DNA of 64,000 bases from Henriciella pelagia (lineage in GTDB: Bacteria > Pseudomonadota > Alphaproteobacteria > Caulobacterales > Hyphomonadaceae), in NCBI RefSeq assembly GCF_002088945.1, contig NZ_NCSU01000016.1:1-64000 (forward strand), in the 5' to 3' direction. Below, in pieces: positions 36,575-46,371 of the stretch. Under the pieces are notes generated by a model. That model did no database searches, was not told the origin of the DNA, and was given only the letters and a program-made list of their open reading frames with translations. Both the position numbers and the translations under genes were made by a program. The stretch's first letter is position 1; each line of letters opens with the position of its first letter.

Positions 36575-38386
36575 CTAGCCAACCAGCTTCAATTGGCTTC
36601 CCGCAATTGATTGGAGTGGCAGATTTGTTGCCAAAGAGCCGCTGCGAATATTGCACGCCAACCAGTTATCAAGATTCTCCAGGGCGAGCGGAGCACTAAT
36701 CGCATAACCCTGAAAGTAGTGACTGCCGAGCGCCTTGCATATCGCTGCCTGTTCTGCGTTTTCTATGCCTTCGACAACAATATCTGCCGCGAACACGCGC
36801 CCCAGGTGCACAATGGACAGGGCCGCCTGCATCGCGCGCTCATTGTTGGCGATGTCTGAGATGAGGGATCGATCGATCTTGATAACGTCCACTGGCAGAT
36901 CGAGCAGTGCGCGCAAGTTTGAATATCCGGTCCCATAGTCATCAATTGCAACAATGACACCAAACTCCTTGAGTTTCAGGATCGCGTTCTGGGCCAGGTC
37001 GAAATTGTCGACCATGCTCTCTTCGGTAATTTCAACGCAAATTCTCGACGGAGAAATTCCTGATCTCTCGATGATATCGACAAAGCGACGGATGTACTCG
37101 TCCGCTTGCAACTCACCAGGCGACACGTTGAAGGACACGAATTTGATCTCGTCTCGCTCGACCAGATATCTTAATTCTGCGCACGCCTGCTCAACGATCA
37201 TCAGATCGAGCTGTGGAAGCACACCAATCTCGTCAGCGATTGCAATAAATTCCACCGGCGAAATATTGCCGTAGACCTCATGACGCCACCGCGCCAACAC
37301 CTCGACCCCAATGAAGTCCGGGGCACGTCCAGAAATCACGGGCTGGTAGCAAGTGGTCAGAAGCTTGCCTCTTATAGCCTTGCGCAAATCCCGTTCGAGC
37401 GAGTGGCGGCGCTCAATTTTGGTGGCGAGTGCCAAATCAAAAAACTGCACTCTGTTCTTTCCGTTCCTCTTCGCGGCAAGCAATGCCAAGTCCGCCTCTC
37501 TGAGATGCTCGTCGAGCGCGAACGGACCATTGGTAATGCGGGACACGCCGATTGAACCAGAAACCTTGATCTCCACGTCCCCAATGCGCACGGGCGACCA
37601 TAACCCATCCACGATACGCCCAATAGTGTCCCACAAGTGTTGGGGGTCATGGCTTTCAGCGTCGACAAGAATCGCAAACTCGTCACCACCAATTCGTGCG
37701 GCGCTGAAGACATGATCCGATGAAGAGAGGCGTTTTCCCACGACGCGTAGAAGTTCGTCGCCCATCTCGTGCCCGAAATGATCATTCACAGCTTTAAAAT
37801 CATCCAGATCAATCGCAGCCAGATAAATGAACGCGCTTTCTGCGCGCTGAATCTGAAGCTTCTTCTGAAGCGCCCCCTTCAGGCCGGCCCTGTTGTTAAG
37901 GCCGGTTGTCGGGTCAGTCTCGGCGTGCTTTTGTGCAATTCGCAACTTCTGCTCCAGGCGCTCAATCGTCGCCTGCATGCGCAAATGTTTGCTAGAAATC
38001 CCATGTAGCAGCACCCGGCCATCATGGACGTCCGGAAAAAGCCCCGCCTCTCGCACCGGATCTTCGATCCTGTTCGAGATCAGGACAAATCCCATGGCAT
38101 GCGAGCGTCCATCACTGGCGGTATGTTTGACGAATTTTATGACGGAGGCGATTACACCCAGGAGCACATGATCCTCGATGCTGTCTTCACCTTGCAGTAT
38201 CTGGGGCAGAAGCTGGGTCCAGCGCGACTTCTCGTTGCATTTCAGCAGATCTGCATATTTCCGTCCGGTGACGCGGTGCAGCCCAAGTAAATCCAGAAAT
38301 TGCTGGTTTGCCGTTGCGATCCGGCCATCTTCGCCAATGGTCACGCAAGGTATTGTGACTTCCGTCAGAAATTTGTTCAGCGACAT
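36575..38386 (-). CDS. PAS-GGDEF-EAL cyclic-di-GMP protein
   Basis: The 603-residue protein has an N-terminal PAS-like domain (VTIGEDGRIATANQQFLDLLG), a GGDEF domain with an intact RIGGDEF motif (233-237) and an EAL domain. In the latter the signature is EVL (362-364, GVEVLARWRH) and DDYGTGYSNL is kept. The diguanylate cyclase site therefore looks active, and the EVL variant is found in functional phosphodiesterases. No RxxD inhibitory site is seen five residues before GGDEF. The ATG follows the GAF gene stop by one base, so the two are coupled. It likely sets c-di-GMP in response to the neighbouring sensors. Confidence 0.88.
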   Translation of the reverse strand: MSLNKFLTEVTIPCVTIGEDGRIATANQQFLDLLGLHRVTGRKYADLLKCNEKSRWTQLLPQILQGEDSIEDHVLLGVIASVIKFVKHTASDGRSHAMGFVLISNRIEDPVREAGLFPDVHDGRVLLHGISSKHLRMQATIERLEQKLRIAQKHAETDPTTGLNNRAGLKGALQKKLQIQRAESAFIYLAAIDLDDFKAVNDHFGHEMGDELLRVVGKRLSSSDHVFSAARIGGDEFAILVDAESHDPQHLWDTIGRIVDGLWSPVRIGDVEIKVSGSIGVSRITNGPFALDEHLREADLALLAAKRNGKNRVQFFDLALATKIERRHSLERDLRKAIRGKLLTTCYQPVISGRAPDFIGVEVLARWRHEVYGNISPVEFIAIADEIGVLPQLDLMIVEQACAELRYLVERDEIKFVSFNVSPGELQADEYIRRFVDIIERSGISPSRICVEITEESMVDNFDLAQNAILKLKEFGVIVAIDDYGTGYSNLRALLDLPVDVIKIDRSLISDIANNERAMQAALSIVHLGRVFAADIVVEGIENAEQAAICKALGSHYFQGYAISAPLALENLDNWLACNIRSGSLATNLPLQSIAGSQLKLVG

Positions 38387-38387
38387 G

Positions 38388-38963
38388 TCAATCCACCTTC
38401 CCCCGCACGTGTCTCATGCCATCCAGCAAGCGATTGGGGAGCTGAAACTCGTGCTCCAGGATGACGGACAGGATCGACGCAAAGTGGCCGAGCATCCTGA
38501 CATTGTTTGGCGTTAAAGAGCGTGGCTTGGTGTCGACGATGCAGAGGCTTCCAATCGCAAACCAGTTGTCGATGATGACAGGGGCACCTGCGTAAAAGCG
38601 GATAGACGGCGCCTGCGTGACCAGTGGATTATGCCGGAAGCGCTCATCCTCCGCAGCATTATCAATAATCATTGGCGTTCTGGCTTTTATCGTATGGTCG
38701 CAGAATGCGATATCCCGCGGCGTTTGCTTAAGGGAAACCCCAAACCTCGAATAGAGATGCTGGGTGTCCTCATCGAGGACGGAAAAGAAGCCCACCGGTG
38801 TACGAAAAAAACGAGCCGTACATTCGACAAGGTCGCTCACCTGGGGGCTCGCCTGCCGCCCCAGTATGTTGAGACCATGCAGTTTCTGCATCCGCTCTGC
38901 TTCGCTCGAAAGAGGAAGCTCAAATAGCTCTTCTGCCGTCTTGTTTATTTTCCAGTTCGGCAT
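38388..38963 (-). CDS. GAF-domain protein
   Basis: The 191-residue protein carries one GAF domain. The N-terminal LPLSSEAERMQKLHGLNILG leads into VECTARFFRTPVGFFSVLDEDTQHL, CDHTIKARTPMIIDNAAEDERFRHNPLV, and IRFYAGAPVI with AIGSLCIVDTKPRSL. This is the usual look of bacterial GAF regulators that precede GGDEF proteins. Start at the ATG at 38963 fits the family; an open extension to 39068 overlaps the upstream small gene in another frame. Its stop is one base from the GGDEF/EAL start, suggesting they work together. The ligand is unknown. Confidence 0.8.
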   Translation of the reverse strand: MPNWKINKTAEELFELPLSSEAERMQKLHGLNILGRQASPQVSDLVECTARFFRTPVGFFSVLDEDTQHLYSRFGVSLKQTPRDIAFCDHTIKARTPMIIDNAAEDERFRHNPLVTQAPSIRFYAGAPVIIDNWFAIGSLCIVDTKPRSLTPNNVRMLGHFASILSVILEHEFQLPNRLLDGMRHVRGKVD

Positions 38964-39003
38964 GAGGCCGCGGCTCCGTTGTCGTTGGACGTGTTGCGCA
39001 AAG

Positions 39004-39237
39004 CTACATTCCCATTCGGCGTTGAATTTGGGCAGCCTCGGTCGGGGCAGACGTCTCGCGCTCCGCACGAGCCACCAAATTTGATGTCACAAGAAGACCT
39101 CGCTCAATGTCCCGAGAATAGTTTTGGCATTGATCGAACTGGTTCAGCGCCAAGGCCAAAGAGGCGCGAAGGGCTGAGATGCGAACCTGCTCTCGTTGCG
39201 ATATTTCGGCTCCGCAAACGCGATGAAACGATTGCAT
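39004..39237 (-). CDS. Unknown 77-residue helical protein upstream of the GAF gene
   Basis: An ATG at 39237 follows an excellent ribosome site (GGGGAGGTGG, 7 bases away) and opens a 77-residue frame. The product is predicted mostly helical and charged (EISQREQVRISALRASLALAL, then DIERGLLVTSNLVARAERET). I recognise no family and see no signal or membrane segment. It lies at the head of the minus-strand GAF, GGDEF/EAL, response-regulator group, 40 bases before the GAF start, so it may be a small regulator of that module. Confidence 0.5.
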   Translation of the reverse strand: MQSFHRVCGAEISQREQVRISALRASLALALNQFDQCQNYSRDIERGLLVTSNLVARAERETSAPTEAAQIQRRMGM

Positions 39238-40401
39238 CCGGCCACCTCCCCTGCCCTCTATTTATTGGGCATGCTTAAAGACTGGACGGCTTTATGGGAG
39301 CTCAGAAGCATACATTCTGTTAGAACTAGGTCTAAAAAGGTAAATGCGCGTTTTCAGATGCGAACCGAGTTCCAGTCTTCGACACGTTGAGACCGACTAC
39401 ACAATCAAGTGGCCATTCTTCTGACCGAATTCTTCGAACCCGGTTCAGCGTCACATCAACACGACTCTACAAGATCGGCCCGGTCGGTTGTCCGAGCCCG
39501 CGAGCCTGTTCAAACTCCAGTCCATTGTATTCCGCACGAAACTGAACAGCGACCCGTTTGTGCCTCACTTCTTCAATCGTCAGGAGCTTCTATGAATTTG
39601 AATGCAAGGTCCGACCCGGTTTGCCGCACGCGCTGCGCCCATGTGTCGAGCCCCAATCCCGGGCAAACAAACCTGAACACTTCATTGGAGGGAAGCCGGG
39701 AAAAGCTTCGAACCCGCGCGCCAGACTGAGAAACTTCCAGGCACATGGCTGAAGTACGATCAGACTTATTCCAGATCAGTTGGCAGGGCTGCCACACACG
39801 CTTGCGCTCCGCACGGGAAAAGTATCGTTTTGGGCCGTGCCGGTTTGCGGTGCTCCTATTGAGGATGCCATCAGCCAGCCGTGTTTTTGTTTTTCTCCGC
39901 CAAAGCATGCTTTCAATCCATCAAGGTTTGAATAACTCAGGAATGCGCTCTGGCTCCGAATGCTTGCCAAAATCATAAGCACAGGTCGATTTTGTCAAAG
40001 TTCGCCTATGACGTTGGCGGGCGACGGCTTGCCCCCCACTCCTTCCCATTCTGAATGAGCCGTAGCGGCAGGGGCCCGCCCGCGAGAATATTCGGCCTCG
40101 TCGATGACTGAGCAACCTAGGTTTCGTACACCGCCAACCTGGATTACGATCACCTTCATGATTCGCCATGCAGTTTTACACGAAGCGATTTTAAGGACAT
40201 GGCTTTGAGTGCGGCGCAACGTATCGCACTTTGCGAATCACGCCAAATACTAGCGCGTTATCAATAGTATAGCACGAAATATCGCGCCATACTGATTGTG
40301 TCGCGCTCCTTATATGAACGTACCTGGCAACGCATGGGCTGGCCGGTTCGCATCCATGAGCGTCTTCGCCCACCCATGGCGGACCAATCCGAACGAGACA
40401 T
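39238..40401. other. Long intergenic region between two signalling units
   Basis: About 1.2 kb lacks a convincing gene; open frames here have no good starts, ribosome sites or family resemblance. It must contain the divergent promoters of the minus-strand signalling operon and the plus-strand second kinase. The word GTCTAAAAAGGT occurs at 39330-39341, as it does before the first kinase. A six-base dyad ATACTA-N12-TAGTAT lies at 40247-40270, 132 bases before the second kinase. Small RNAs cannot be excluded by eye. Confidence 0.45.
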
Positions 40402-42852
40402 ATGACCCTTTCGAATACTGACCGACTTTACCAAATGGATTGGGGCCAGACTGTGCTGGGGCCGATTGACAACTGGCCGCCGGAAATGCGGACGGTACTC
40501 GACACCATCATGGCGTCGGACTTCCCAATCTGCACGGCTTGGGGAGAAAGCAACATTCAGATTTATAATGATGCCTACAATCCAATTTTTGGTGACAAGC
40601 ACCCTCAATCCTTCGGCGCTCCGGTCTTTGACAGCTGGCCAGAAATATCTGAATTCCTGAGCGAATCCCTGGGGCAAATCTGGTCTTCAGGGCAGCCCGT
40701 CGCTTTCAGGGATATGCTGTTGCCCCTGAATAAAGCCGGGGCTCCCGAAGAATGCTATTTCGACTTCTCCTATAGCGCGATCAAAGGCCGCGACGGTCAG
40801 ATTCTGGGATTGATGTCGATTGCTCATGAGACAACGCCACACGCCGTCCAACAGCGCCGCAATGCCATTCTTGCGCTCAGACAGGCCAACCCTCCGGAAA
40901 GCGGGGTATTGGCTTTTTCTCAACAGCTCCATGACATTCTTGAACAGAATGAGATGGACTGCCGAGCCGGAGCGTTCTTTGAGCTTTCTGCGGAAAATGG
41001 TGTGCCGGCCAAATGTCTCTGGTCAATCAGAGCCGAGGATGGCCTGGTTGCACGGCTTCGGTCCAAAGCGGTTGAATACCTGAACGCCGGCTCAGGAAAC
41101 ATTTTCGATCTGTCGATTGATGCCGATTGCCCTCAAGGCCTGGAAGGTGGGCTTTGCGTCCCTTTTGCAAACGGGAAAGGGCATTTGATCGCAATCCTCA
41201 CTCTGGTTCCGGACCCTCTGGTCCCGGTTGAGCGCAGCCTGAGCCAATTCGCGAGGCAAATCTCCCAGCATGTGCACGACGTCATTCAGGCGTCAGAATT
41301 GCTCTCCGAAAACGTGCGGGAGGCGAAGCTCAGAATGGCTGAGCAGTCCGCAATGTACAAGTTCCTGTTTGACAACATTCAGGACGGGGTCATTTATTCA
41401 GCGGCGACGGGCGGGGCGGATGATGAAGCGTTCATTCTGGCGATTAACAAGCAAGCCTGCCGCATGCTGGGATACACGCCGGAAGAGGCGATTGGCCTTG
41501 AAAGGTCTCAGCTCTTTTTCTCGCAGGACAGAAAACTGGCGGATGCCTTGCGAGAACGAAGCACGGACGGCTATTTCTGGGGAAGTCTGGTTTTTCGAAG
41601 AAAGGACGGGTCTCCGGTTCCTGTAGAGCTGACATCGAACCTGTTTGAAGATCCGTCGAAAGGGCGGCGCGCGGTCACGATTTTCCGTGACCTCGGAGAG
41701 CTGAAGATCAAACAGGATGAGGGAGCCCAGATGCTGCGTTCTGAAGCAATAGCAAGCCTGGCTCAATCCGTCGCTCATGACTTCAACAATATGCTCACCG
41801 TCATCCTGGGCAGTCTCGACGAACTGTCTGACCCTCGCACTGGCGGGTCGTTGCAACAGGAAACGTTGCAAAGCGCGAAGCGCGCAGCCGACCATGCCGC
41901 AAAACTGACCAACCAGCTTCTTAGCTATTCACGCCGAGAAAAAATAAAACCAGTCCCCGTTGAAATCTGGGCGTTTCTGGAAGAAATTCGTCCTCTGCTT
42001 ATTTCGGCCCTGTCTGATTCAGCTTCCCTTCGCATTGATGCAGGCGAGGACAGGCTGGTCTGCCTGACGGATACCTCCGTCCTGACATCGGCGATCATAA
42101 ACCTGCTGAGAAACGCTCGTCATGCAATAACAGGCTCCGGACTGGTTACAATCCGGGCAGAGGTCGTCAGCCCTGGCGATCTTTCTCCATCACATGACGG
42201 TTACGAGTTGGAGGACGAGCGATATCTGGCGCTATATGTCCGCGACAATGGACCCGGCGTGCCTGAAAACCTTCGCGAAACAATATTCAATCCCGCATTC
42301 ACGACGAAAGGCGTCGGCGATGGAACGGGGCTTGGACTGACAATCGCATTGAGCACGCTGAGGCAGATTGGTGGAGACTTGAGGCTTGCACGGGAAACGG
42401 AAGGAGGGGCCGAATTCCAGATCCTGCTGCGTCTGTCCGACACCGACATCGACCAATCGGCAACCCCGGACCTTCAAGGTCACGACTATTGTGTCCTGTA
42501 TGTCGAAGACAATGATCTGGTGCGAGAAAACACCGTGTCGATGCTGAAACAGATTGGCACACGACCTCTCGTCGCTCGCAATAGCCGGGAGGCTTTGGAG
42601 ATCGCAAAGGAAAACTCGGCAATCGATATCGTTCTGACAGATCTTGTCTTGCCCGGCGGAATGTCAGGCAGAGCACTATCGAAACAGGTCAAACACATCC
42701 TGCCTGAAGTGCCCGTCATAATCACGACTGGATACTATCCTGAAGAACCGACGGGCGAGCCGCCCGAGACAGCATACTTGCGCAAGCCATACACACAGGA
42801 CCAGCTCGTTGAGATACTTGCTGGAGCACTACAGCGCACCAGGCCTTCGTGA
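40402..42852 (+). CDS. Second hybrid histidine kinase (PAS/GAF-PAS-HK-receiver)
   Basis: The 816-residue protein starts with a PAS domain of the type that begins WGQTVLGPIDNWPPEMRTVLD, FPICTAWGE and YNDAYNPIFGDKHP. A GAF-like region (about 155-300), a second PAS (about 315-435), HisKA with His459 in SVAHDFNNML, HATPase (NLLRNARHAI, DNGPGV, GTGLGLTIAL) and a receiver (Asp747 in LTDLVLPGGM) follow. No membrane helices are seen. It is organised like the kinase at 33569 and shares its HDFNN-type H-box. It stands divergent from the GAF/GGDEF operon and probably signals through the OmpR-type regulator or its own receiver. Confidence 0.85.
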   Translation: MTLSNTDRLYQMDWGQTVLGPIDNWPPEMRTVLDTIMASDFPICTAWGESNIQIYNDAYNPIFGDKHPQSFGAPVFDSWPEISEFLSESLGQIWSSGQPVAFRDMLLPLNKAGAPEECYFDFSYSAIKGRDGQILGLMSIAHETTPHAVQQRRNAILALRQANPPESGVLAFSQQLHDILEQNEMDCRAGAFFELSAENGVPAKCLWSIRAEDGLVARLRSKAVEYLNAGSGNIFDLSIDADCPQGLEGGLCVPFANGKGHLIAILTLVPDPLVPVERSLSQFARQISQHVHDVIQASELLSENVREAKLRMAEQSAMYKFLFDNIQDGVIYSAATGGADDEAFILAINKQACRMLGYTPEEAIGLERSQLFFSQDRKLADALRERSTDGYFWGSLVFRRKDGSPVPVELTSNLFEDPSKGRRAVTIFRDLGELKIKQDEGAQMLRSEAIASLAQSVAHDFNNMLTVILGSLDELSDPRTGGSLQQETLQSAKRAADHAAKLTNQLLSYSRREKIKPVPVEIWAFLEEIRPLLISALSDSASLRIDAGEDRLVCLTDTSVLTSAIINLLRNARHAITGSGLVTIRAEVVSPGDLSPSHDGYELEDERYLALYVRDNGPGVPENLRETIFNPAFTTKGVGDGTGLGLTIALSTLRQIGGDLRLARETEGGAEFQILLRLSDTDIDQSATPDLQGHDYCVLYVEDNDLVRENTVSMLKQIGTRPLVARNSREALEIAKENSAIDIVLTDLVLPGGMSGRALSKQVKHILPEVPVIITTGYYPEEPTGEPPETAYLRKPYTQDQLVEILAGALQRTRPS

Positions 42853-43139
42853 TTTCCTTGAGATCAGGATTGGCAGTCATGCCGACGCATGATGAGGCGG
42901 CGTAATCACGAAGGTTGCAGTCTACACAGACGTCGAAATACTCGATGCTCCAATGGCTCTGGCGAGCCGGGCTCTCAACGTTGGAGCTGGGCTCGAAGAC
43001 AAGCTCGCAGGCGACGATGACCATCAGGCTATCGAAGCCCCCCTGTGCATCTCCACGACAGAGAGCCAGACCTGATTTCGCGATCCGCGCGATCCTCAAT
43101 GACAAGACATGAACTGGCAGATGCCTGGCTGTCCAGATT

Positions 43140-43944
43140 TCAGACGTGTTCGGATGGCTGCAAACCCAGATCCACGGAAAAGCGCATGATTTCCCGACAG
43201 CACTGAACCGGCTTCTCCAATGGCAGCATGTGTCCTTCGCGGGAAAAGGTTACGATCTTCGCGTCCTTCATCAGCAATGCGTCTTCATACTGGCGCGCTG
43301 GTGGCACGACGACGTCCAAGGCTCCAATCAGGGAAAGGACGGGCAGGCTGATTTCCGGAAGCTGCCCGGTCTGATTGCTGTTCGGCCACTCCTCTCGTAT
43401 CCAGCGTTCGGCAACTTCGTCAGGAAGCCGAAGCGCCGCCTGCCGGAGAATGTCCAGTTCAGCGCTGTCCGGAGGCGACGTGAACATGGCACCAAATCGC
43501 TGATGCATCAGGGCAGCGTCCCTGCGAGCTGCCATAAAATCCGCCACGACTTCCTCCGGATTTGGCTGCCCCTGGCTGCCGGCGGGGGTGAGCAGAGCCA
43601 GTGCCGAGAAGCGATCAGGCGCAAGTCGGGCAGCGGCCATGCTCAGATAACCGCCCATGGAATGGCCGATGAGCGGCAACCTCTGCAAGTTGAGAGCTTC
43701 AGCGAAAGCGACAATGTCCCGGGCGCACGCGCCAAGCGTGATGGAGCGGCTATCCGCGACAGTCTCGCCATGGCCGCGCATGTCGACCGCATAGACCGTG
43801 CAGGACTTCGCAAGCTCCTGCTTGAATGCGGCGTAGTAAGGGCCGGTCGAATTGGCGAGAAAACCATGAACAAAGATAACCGGTGGGCCTTCACCAGAGA
43901 CTTCATAGGCGAGGCGCGCATCATTCAGGTCGACAAATTTCATG
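43140..43944 (-). CDS. Alpha/beta hydrolase
   Basis: The 267-residue hydrolase has the oxyanion-hole HGF (26-28), nucleophile elbow GHSMGG (Ser95), acidic residue in IGALDVVVPP (about 213) and catalytic His in REGHMLPLE (about 245). The substrate cannot be fixed; esters or C-C bonds of ring-cleavage products are both possible for this fold. The ATG at 43944 is chosen because MKFVDLNDARLAYEVSGEG is the usual family start; an in-frame ATG at 43967 adds eight residues. It lies 53 bases after a TonB receptor on the same strand, suggesting that the imported compound is its substrate. Confidence 0.8.
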
Positions 43945-43997
43945 TGTGTATTCCATTGATCAAGCATGGGAGGAAACAGGTTGAGTCCGGTGCAGGT

Positions 43998-46151
43998 TTA
44001 GTGACGAAAGCTCAGGCGGATGCCGACTTCGCGCCCTGGATTGGCCGTGGCCATGGCAATCGAGTTGAGGACAGCCGACGCGACGACCATGCTGGAATAA
44101 GTTCGCTCATCGGTGAGGTTTCGGCCGTACAATCCAATCTGCCACTTGCCGTCCGGAAATTCGTAATTTGCAAAGGCATTGAGACGCCCACTCGAGTCTT
44201 CTGAAACAAGCGGGAGATTGAACTCGGAGAAGTAAACCTCCGACCGCCAATCGTACCGCGCTGAAAGTGAGAGCCGCCCGCCGCCCGACAGGTCGCGTTC
44301 ATAAGCCGGACCGAAGCTCAGCGTGTATGCGGGCGCATTCGGCAGATCATTACCGGCAAGGCTCAAAGGTCCAAGTTGCGGTCTCGCGCTGTCTTCGGTG
44401 AGAAATTCATCGAATGTGGCGTCGAGCCATCCTCCGTTGAAAATGAAGCTGAATTCGGGGGTGACCTGCTGGACGAGTTCCAGTTCCACGCCATTAATCG
44501 TGGCTTCGGCGGCATTGGTTACCACTGAAGACACCCCAACCACCTGGTTCACCTGCAGATCTTCATAGGCCATGTGAAACAGGGCGAGGTTCGCGTTTAG
44601 CGTCCCGTCCAGATAGGTGCCCTTGAGGCCCAGCTCCCACATGGAATTGGTTTCCGGGTCAAAAGCCGACTGCAGCGAACCTGAAGCATATCCACCGCTT
44701 TTGTAGCCGGTTGCGTATTTCAGATAGGCCGTACTGTTTTGTCCGACGTCGAGGCTGGTGCCGATCTCGTAAGTCGGTTTCGACCACTCATCGCGCTTTG
44801 AATCGGTGCCGATGAAGTTGTTGGATTCGTCCATGGATTTGCGGTCGCTGGAGTAGCGGGCCCCGCCGAAGACGCTCCAGTAGTCTGTCACTTCATAAGT
44901 TGCGCGTCCGAACACCGCATAGGCTTCGGTGTCGACGTCTCCTGTCAGAATGACCGGCGCTGGAAAGAAGAGCACAGGCACTTCAACAATCTGGACCTGC
45001 TGGTCGTTTATATAGTTTGCGCCGAGAATATAGGAGAACGGACCGTCCCCATCCGAACTGTAGAGGAGCTCGAAAAAGTCGGTATCGCGGGACTGATCGA
45101 CCCGCGTCGAGGTATACTCGACTTCGGTGCCATCGCCGTCATAGAACCGATCATTCTCTGAATGCCGCGTTGAAAGCGTTGCGCGGAGCGAGCCGGGGCC
45201 AAGATCCCAATCGACGAACAAGGCCAGATTTCGCTGCATCAGTTTCGAACTGCCGGCGGTTACCGCTATTTCATCATCGTCCAGTCCACCAATAAAGGTG
45301 GATGCCAGCTGTGCAGGCAGGCCCAGCCCCGTATTTGGAGTTCCTGCGAGATAATAGGCAGGACCTGCTGTATCGGCGTCCTGGTAATCGGCTTGCAGGC
45401 GCGCGCTCAGCGTCGAGGTTGGCCGCCATTCCAGCTGGGCGCGGGCCGAGAGGCTGTCCTGATCGTTGAGGTGGTCCGGGCCGGTGAAGGCGGTGTTCTC
45501 GACATCGCCTTCGCGGTAGATTTTCTGCACGGCGATCCGGCCAAGGAGTTTTCCACTGTCGACCAGAGGCCCGCTCGCAAATGCATCAGCCTGCACCCCC
45601 AGCGGCGCGCTGACAGATGTGTTGAACCCGTAAGATGCAGTTGTGGTCGGCGTGTTGGAGATGACGTTGACGGCACCGCCCGTGGCGTTTCGGCCAAAGA
45701 GGGTCCCTTGCGGCCCCCGCAGGACTTCCACGCGTTTGACATCGAGGAGTGTCGAGAGCGCCAGCGCCGGATCTGCGACGTAGATGCCATCGAGGTTGAA
45801 AGCCACGCCGGGATCATTGCCGGCAGTCTGGAGATTGGTGCCGATACCACGGATCGCGATATTGGTGTTCCCGCCATTCGCCCCGAACTGCACGTTCGGG
45901 CTTTGCAGGGCAATATCTGCAAAGTCCTCGACCCGCTCCCTGCCAAGCTGTTCGCCGTCATAGGCCGATACGGCGATCGGCGTATCCTTCAGGGTCTCCT
46001 CACGGCGCAGTGCCGTCACGACAACCTGGTTGAGCCGTCGGGTTTCAGCCTCCGGAGCATCTTCTCCTGTCTGGGCGTGAGCGGCGCTCCAGACCGTCAT
46101 GAGTGTCGCTGCCGTTCCTGCCAGCAGGCAGGCTCTCTTGTACTTTTTCAC
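43998..46151 (-). CDS. TonB-dependent receptor linked to the alpha/beta hydrolase
   Basis: The 717-residue protein has a signal peptide (cleavage near AHAQ at 26-27) and a TonB-box-like LNQVVVTA. The plug has IAIRGIGTN, RVEVLRGPQGTLFGRNATGGAVNVIS, and the barrel ends GREVGIRLSFRH. It starts with GTG, with GGGAGAGAAAC before it. It is transcribed divergently from an AraC-type regulator and ahead of the hydrolase gene. It resembles the sphingomonad-type receptors of unknown substrate that cluster with catabolic genes. Confidence 0.9.
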   Translation of the reverse strand: MKKYKRACLLAGTAATLMTVWSAAHAQTGEDAPEAETRRLNQVVVTALRREETLKDTPIAVSAYDGEQLGRERVEDFADIALQSPNVQFGANGGNTNIAIRGIGTNLQTAGNDPGVAFNLDGIYVADPALALSTLLDVKRVEVLRGPQGTLFGRNATGGAVNVISNTPTTTASYGFNTSVSAPLGVQADAFASGPLVDSGKLLGRIAVQKIYREGDVENTAFTGPDHLNDQDSLSARAQLEWRPTSTLSARLQADYQDADTAGPAYYLAGTPNTGLGLPAQLASTFIGGLDDDEIAVTAGSSKLMQRNLALFVDWDLGPGSLRATLSTRHSENDRFYDGDGTEVEYTSTRVDQSRDTDFFELLYSSDGDGPFSYILGANYINDQQVQIVEVPVLFFPAPVILTGDVDTEAYAVFGRATYEVTDYWSVFGGARYSSDRKSMDESNNFIGTDSKRDEWSKPTYEIGTSLDVGQNSTAYLKYATGYKSGGYASGSLQSAFDPETNSMWELGLKGTYLDGTLNANLALFHMAYEDLQVNQVVGVSSVVTNAAEATINGVELELVQQVTPEFSFIFNGGWLDATFDEFLTEDSARPQLGPLSLAGNDLPNAPAYTLSFGPAYERDLSGGGRLSLSARYDWRSEVYFSEFNLPLVSEDSSGRLNAFANYEFPDGKWQIGLYGRNLTDERTYSSMVVASAVLNSIAMATANPGREVGIRLSFRH

Positions 46152-46371
46152 TGTTTCTCTCCCTCATTTATTTATGTGATTGGCGCGAGTGATAGTCGGA
46201 AGGCCTGTCTCGACGAAGGACCGAAGGCCCGCCTGAGGCGCGCAAATGGGGGACAGATTCGCTCGCTCAGGCTTTTTTGCCGGCAGTCCAAGCGCCCAGC
46301 GCTTGCGGCAAACCGGATTGCAGCCAACAATGGCGCGAAAAGAAGAGACCAAGAAGAGAGGAACAAGCCAG

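Noticed and set aside
39409-39978. Two plus-strand frames (107 and 77 residues) in the long intergenic region
   Set aside because: They have no ribosome sites, low-complexity arginine/serine-rich translations and no family resemblance.
42722-43105. A 128-residue minus-strand frame between kinase 2 and the hydrolase gene
   Set aside because: It needs a TTG start with no ribosome site, overlaps the kinase coding end by about 130 bases and has no recognised domain. The gap 42853-43139 is treated as empty.
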